A DNA stretch of 49,122 nucleotides from Myxococcales bacterium UBA5297 (lineage in GTDB: Bacteria; Myxococcota; Myxococcia; Myxococcales; UBA5297), in contig DHSB01000024.1 in the NCBI GenBank assembly GCA_002408385.1, positions 18,407 through 67,528 of the forward strand, read 5' to 3'. The translations under genes were made by a program, and so were the position numbers. The first letter of the stretch is position 1, and every line of letters starts with the position of its first letter. The notes below the pieces were generated by a model. It did not search any database, had not been told where the DNA came from, and was given only the letters and a program-made list of their open reading frames with translations. This document shows, piece after piece, positions 47,937 through 49,122 of the stretch.

Positions 47937-49122
47937 ATGTGGAAGGTCGGCATCGGCGGCAAGATCCTCTTCGTCGCGATGGGCCTGGCCATCCTCGCCT
48001 ACACGGCCGATCGCTACCTCGCGCACGGGCGGCTGCTGCGCGCGGTCTCCGGAGAGCCGGCCGTTCGGGTTGAGCTCTCCCTGCTCGACTTCCCCGCGGG
48101 CGCGGCGGCCGCGGTGGGCGATCTCGCCTCGGTCCCCTCGCGCCCGGTGCGCGTCGCTGCGGGCCCGCGCGGCTCCACGGCGACCCTGCTGCTCGCCTCC
48201 GGCGGTCCCGGCTTTCGCAAGGAGGCCCTCGCCAGTCGCTCGTTCGGCGTCGACCTCGAGCTGACGCTGCTGCAGGAGGAGGGCGCGCTGCTCGAAGCGC
48301 TGCGCCGCGGCGGCGACAACGGCGGCGCCGACGCCATCGTGCTCAGCGTCGACCGGCTCGCGCTGCTCCCCGACGAGGTGCGCGAGGCGCGTCCCCGAGC
48401 CGTCCTGCTCCTCTCGCGCCCGCGCGGCTACGAGGTCCTCGTCGCGGCCGCCGGAATCGATCAGGTCCCCGCGCTCAAGGGAAAGAGGGTGGCCGCGCCG
48501 GAGTCCTCCGGAGCGCTCTACTTTTTGACCTGGCGCCTCGCGCAGGCGCTGCTCAGCCCCTCCTCGGTCGAGCTGGTGCTGGCCGCCTCCTCCGCCGAGG
48601 CCGCGCGGCTGCTTCGCGAGTCGAAGGTCGACGCCGCGGTCGGGCTCGCTCCCGATTTTGCCGGGCCCGTGCGCGAGCTCAACGCAGCGATCGTCGCCTC
48701 TACCGCCGACGCGCCGCACCTGCTCGCCCAAGTCCTCGTCTTCCGCGGCGACTTCCTCGCGCGCTATCCGGACGCCCCGCGGCGGCTGGTCCGCGCCATC
48801 CTCGAGCAGGCCGAGCTGCTCGCCGTCGACCCGACCGAGGGCGCGCGGGCGCTCGCCCGGCACGAAAAGCTCGTCGCCGAGGCGCTCAACCCTTTCACCG
48901 CGCTCAAGCTCGACCCGCCGGCGACGCTCGCCGAGAACCTGGCCTTCTTCGGGATCCGCGGCGACACGCCGGTGCGCTTTGCCGACCTCTTTGCGAGCGC
49001 CAGGAAGGTCTGGCGCAAGCTCGGCAAGCCCATCGGCTCCATCGAGGAGCCGCTCCCCGTCTCGCTCGATCCCCTCGAGCACGCGAGCTTGAACCCGCCG
49101 GCTGTGCCGGCGAAGCCGCCTG
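47937..49122 (+). CDS. Membrane-anchored substrate-binding-like protein (3' end outside window)
   Basis: The frame is open from ATG 47937 to the right edge (395 codons visible). An N-terminal membrane segment (ILFVAMGLAILAYTADRYL, residues 10-28) has no lipobox, so it is an anchor rather than a cleaved signal. Residues 80-330 follow the NMT1/SsuA-like periplasmic binding fold: a lobe-1 start (ASGGPGFRKEALASRSFGVDLELTL), a DGAVGL-like segment (DAIVLSVDRLALL), GKRVAAPESSGALYFLTW as the hinge region, and SKVDAAVGLAPDF. The rest (ELLAVDPTEGARAL) is helical. No permease or ATPase is seen before the edge. A similar protein in some bacteria carries an OmpA domain at the C-terminus, which cannot be checked here. 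Confidence 0.75.
   Translation, partial: MWKVGIGGKILFVAMGLAILAYTADRYLAHGRLLRAVSGEPAVRVELSLLDFPAGAAAAVGDLASVPSRPVRVAAGPRGSTATLLLASGGPGFRKEALASRSFGVDLELTLLQEEGALLEALRRGGDNGGADAIVLSVDRLALLPDEVREARPRAVLLLSRPRGYEVLVAAAGIDQVPALKGKRVAAPESSGALYFLTWRLAQALLSPSSVELVLAASSAEAARLLRESKVDAAVGLAPDFAGPVRELNAAIVASTADAPHLLAQVLVFRGDFLARYPDAPRRLVRAILEQAELLAVDPTEGARALARHEKLVAEALNPFTALKLDPPATLAENLAFFGIRGDTPVRFADLFASARKVWRKLGKPIGSIEEPLPVSLDPLEHASLNPPAVPAKPP

Overview
The window is very GC-rich bacterial DNA. It carries DUF4388 proteins, tandem-repeat ASH/vWA lipoproteins, a response regulator fused to DUF4388, J and TPR domains, Asp-rich putative lipoproteins, and a TonB-like gene with no partners beside it. This suite points to a Myxococcota-like (former deltaproteobacterial) chromosome. 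I see no phage or plasmid genes and no transposase. Most genes are housekeeping, with accessory islands between them.

Layout. Positions 1-4384 (minus): folP, then three tandem paralogous small putative lipoproteins, a beta-rich unknown protein, and a GHKL/sacsin-like ATP-binding protein cut by the left edge. 4530-8079 (minus): ftsH and tilS. 8265-8437 (plus): an orphan promoter, a structured RNA and a strong terminator, read as a candidate small RNA. 8610-12432 (minus): engB, a copper P-type ATPase and a TlpA-like thioredoxin. 12433-12921: a 178-bp dispersed repeat. 12922-14620 (plus): a DUF4388 protein and a methyltransferase-like protein. 14803-17036 (minus): mutL and a hotdog CoA protein resembling 3-aminobutyryl-CoA ammonia-lyase. 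17279-17944 (plus): a stand-alone protein resembling the N-terminus of DUF1016, followed by a 740-bp gene-free stretch with six perfectly spaced 41-bp hairpin repeats.

18686-24213: a YitT membrane protein, a DUF362 ferredoxin-like protein, a TonB-family protein, a decayed head-to-head pair (DUF2238 and UPF0178/DUF188) and an RluA-like protein with an altered catalytic motif. A second copy of the dispersed repeat precedes speA. 24805-28825 (plus): speA, a DUF523 protein and an FAD oxidoreductase-like protein. 28889-32932: an unrecognised amphipathic protein, rpmB, a quinone oxidoreductase overlapping a lipoprotein metallopeptidase, and elbB.

33128-40066: a large ASH-repeat/vWA lipoprotein, the REC-DUF4388-J-TPR regulator and a patatin phospholipase. 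40315-45777 (minus): the conserved rimP-nusA-ylxR-infB translation/transcription operon. 46023-49122 (plus): a nitrilase-family amidase, a PspA/IM30 homologue and a membrane-anchored protein resembling a periplasmic substrate-binding protein, cut by the right edge.

Several promoters share one pattern: a TTG-type -35, then a 16-18 bp spacer ending in GC, then a -10 of TAGNNT. The most distinctive unexplained elements are the candidate sRNA, the 41-bp hairpin array, the dispersed repeat with a codon-like substitution pattern, the tandem small lipoproteins, and the deletion-like scar that truncates two divergent genes.
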